From: Halisarca cf. caerulea
Taxonomy: Eukaryota > Porifera > Demospongiae > Chondrillida > Halisarcidae
NCBI GenBank assembly: GCA_963170055.1
Contig: CAUJGJ010000291.1
Span: 152,501-175,000 of the forward strand
DNA: 22,500 bases
Direction: 5' to 3'
The translations under genes and the position numbers were made by a program. Below the pieces are notes generated by a model that was not told the origin of the DNA, ran no database searches, and saw only the letters and a program-made list of their open reading frames with translations. Shown here piece after piece: positions 21,645-22,500 of the stretch. Within the stretch, counting starts at the first letter, position 1; every line of letters starts with the position of its first letter.

Positions 21645-22396
21645 TTACGGCTTAGTAGGGTCAAAATGCTTCTTCAAGTCTTGCCAGCACTTGAAGTAAC
21701 TTGGATCCAGTTTTTCACACGTCTTCTCTCCCCATTCAGTCACAGTCATACTGTAAGAGCTCTCAAACATGAAAGCCTAAAGAACAAACACAGAAACATA
21801 CTCATTTACGGTAAGGTCCCATGTAGCAAAATCATGTAGAGCAGGACAAAAAGGTGGGCTAATCAGACAGTTGAAAAATTCCTATAGTAAGTACTTATTT
21901 CAGTGGTCCTTAAAGGTTACTTATTAACCAAACTTGACTATACCCTAAATATGTACACAAACTGTACATGACGGCCTTCAGCAAGAAAACTTACCATTGT
22001 TGAATCCAACTTTATCGGTTTTAAGTCAGCATTGCTTGCTTTCTCGAATGCGTCCACATCAGGTCCATGTGGAGTCATCATTGAGTGAAGGCTGGCTCCT
22101 CCTGGCTTGAAACCTTCCTCCTGAGGCATCAGAAGAAGAGAAAACGCATCCCAGTTCAGCTACTGTGGAATCTCATCACAGCAAATCACTGGGGACACTG
22201 AAATTCTTCATTATTATATCGGAAAATCACTATGACCAAGTACACTTCATAGTAGTCACATGAATTTATCAGAAAATCACTGTAAAAGATTTCTTTATAA
22301 AATAGCTTACATTGTACATCGTCCTTTCACTACCCAAGCTTACCTTAGCATCGTATTTGCCATAGATGAGACCCATGAACTCACTCATGCAATTTC
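21645..22396 (-). CDS. HGD: Homogentisate 1,2-dioxygenase, last three exons (5' part off window)
   Basis: HGD opens the ring of homogentisate to maleylacetoacetate in tyrosine/phenylalanine breakdown, using an Fe(II) centre. Exons on the minus strand: 22344-22396, 21995-22120, 21645-21776, giving the last 102 complete residues before a TAA at 21645-21647. The sequence [17 protein letters not shown] matches human [10 protein letters not shown]; its Glu aligns with iron ligand Glu341. [19 protein letters not shown] carries the His aligning with ligand His371. [19 protein letters not shown] and [16 protein letters not shown] end the protein like the human one (KCWEPLKSHFTPN...). His335 would be in the preceding exon, beyond the window. 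Upstream exons continue to the right. PDHA follows only 228 bp downstream on the same strand. Confidence 0.95.
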
Positions 22397-22450
22397 CTAG
22401 ACAAAAAATAAGAAAATTGACTGAATATGAAGCATAAGTGGCTCAGATGA

Positions 22451-22500
22451 TTGTGTGTGTGTGTGTGCACACGCGCGCGTGTGTGTGTGCACGTGCGTGT
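22451..22500. repeat. Mixed (TG)n/(CA)/(CG) repeat at the right edge
   Basis: A (TG)n run, then cacacgcgcgcg and TG again, cut by the window edge. It lies in the HGD intron upstream of the exon at 22396. On the sense strand it reads mainly CA, opposite to the other intronic arrays, and sits on the acceptor side of that intron. Confidence 0.9.

Overview
The window looks like a stretch of a compact, intron-rich metazoan nuclear genome. It carries six animal housekeeping-type genes with many short introns, very dense (TG/CA)n microsatellites and several families of short inverted-repeat (MITE-like) elements. There are no bacterial operons, RBS-type starts, CRISPR arrays or phage genes. The gene content (PI4KA, DYNLT1, FAM76, PDHA, HGD) is metazoan. 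Gene compactness, near-vertebrate protein lengths and the style of repeats and MITEs remind me of a demosponge or another early-branching marine invertebrate; that placement is inference, not proof.

Layout, left to right. 1-3846: the 5' part of phosphatidylinositol 4-kinase alpha (minus strand, six exons visible, continuing off the left edge), with a 1.65 kb intron full of nested MITEs and a possible SINE. 3847-5379: intergenic repeats. 5380-6448: complete DYNLT1/Tctex-type dynein light chain (minus, 113 aa). 6641-11854: complete FAM76 (plus, ten exons, 327 aa), head-to-head with DYNLT1 across 192 bp. 12208-16681: an unrecognised single-pass type I membrane protein (plus, about 390 aa). 16682-17800: convergent intergenic region. 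17801-21416: complete pyruvate dehydrogenase E1 alpha (minus, ten exons, 387 aa). 21645-22396: the last three exons of homogentisate 1,2-dioxygenase (minus, continuing off the right edge), only 228 bp upstream of the PDHA start codon. All exon models were assembled by hand from splice signals, phase continuity and remembered family sequences.

The genes do not form one pathway: two are mitochondrial or amino-acid metabolism (PDHA, HGD), one is phosphoinositide signalling, one is a motor subunit, one a Cys-rich protein of unclear function and one an unknown receptor-like protein. The most striking pattern is in the introns. Sixteen introns carry a (TG)n array, and in all sixteen the sense (pre-mRNA) strand is UG, usually starting soon after the 5' splice site, whichever genomic strand the gene is on. 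Three introns begin with GC rather than GT. One donor lies inside a microsatellite and another inside a 32-bp minisatellite.
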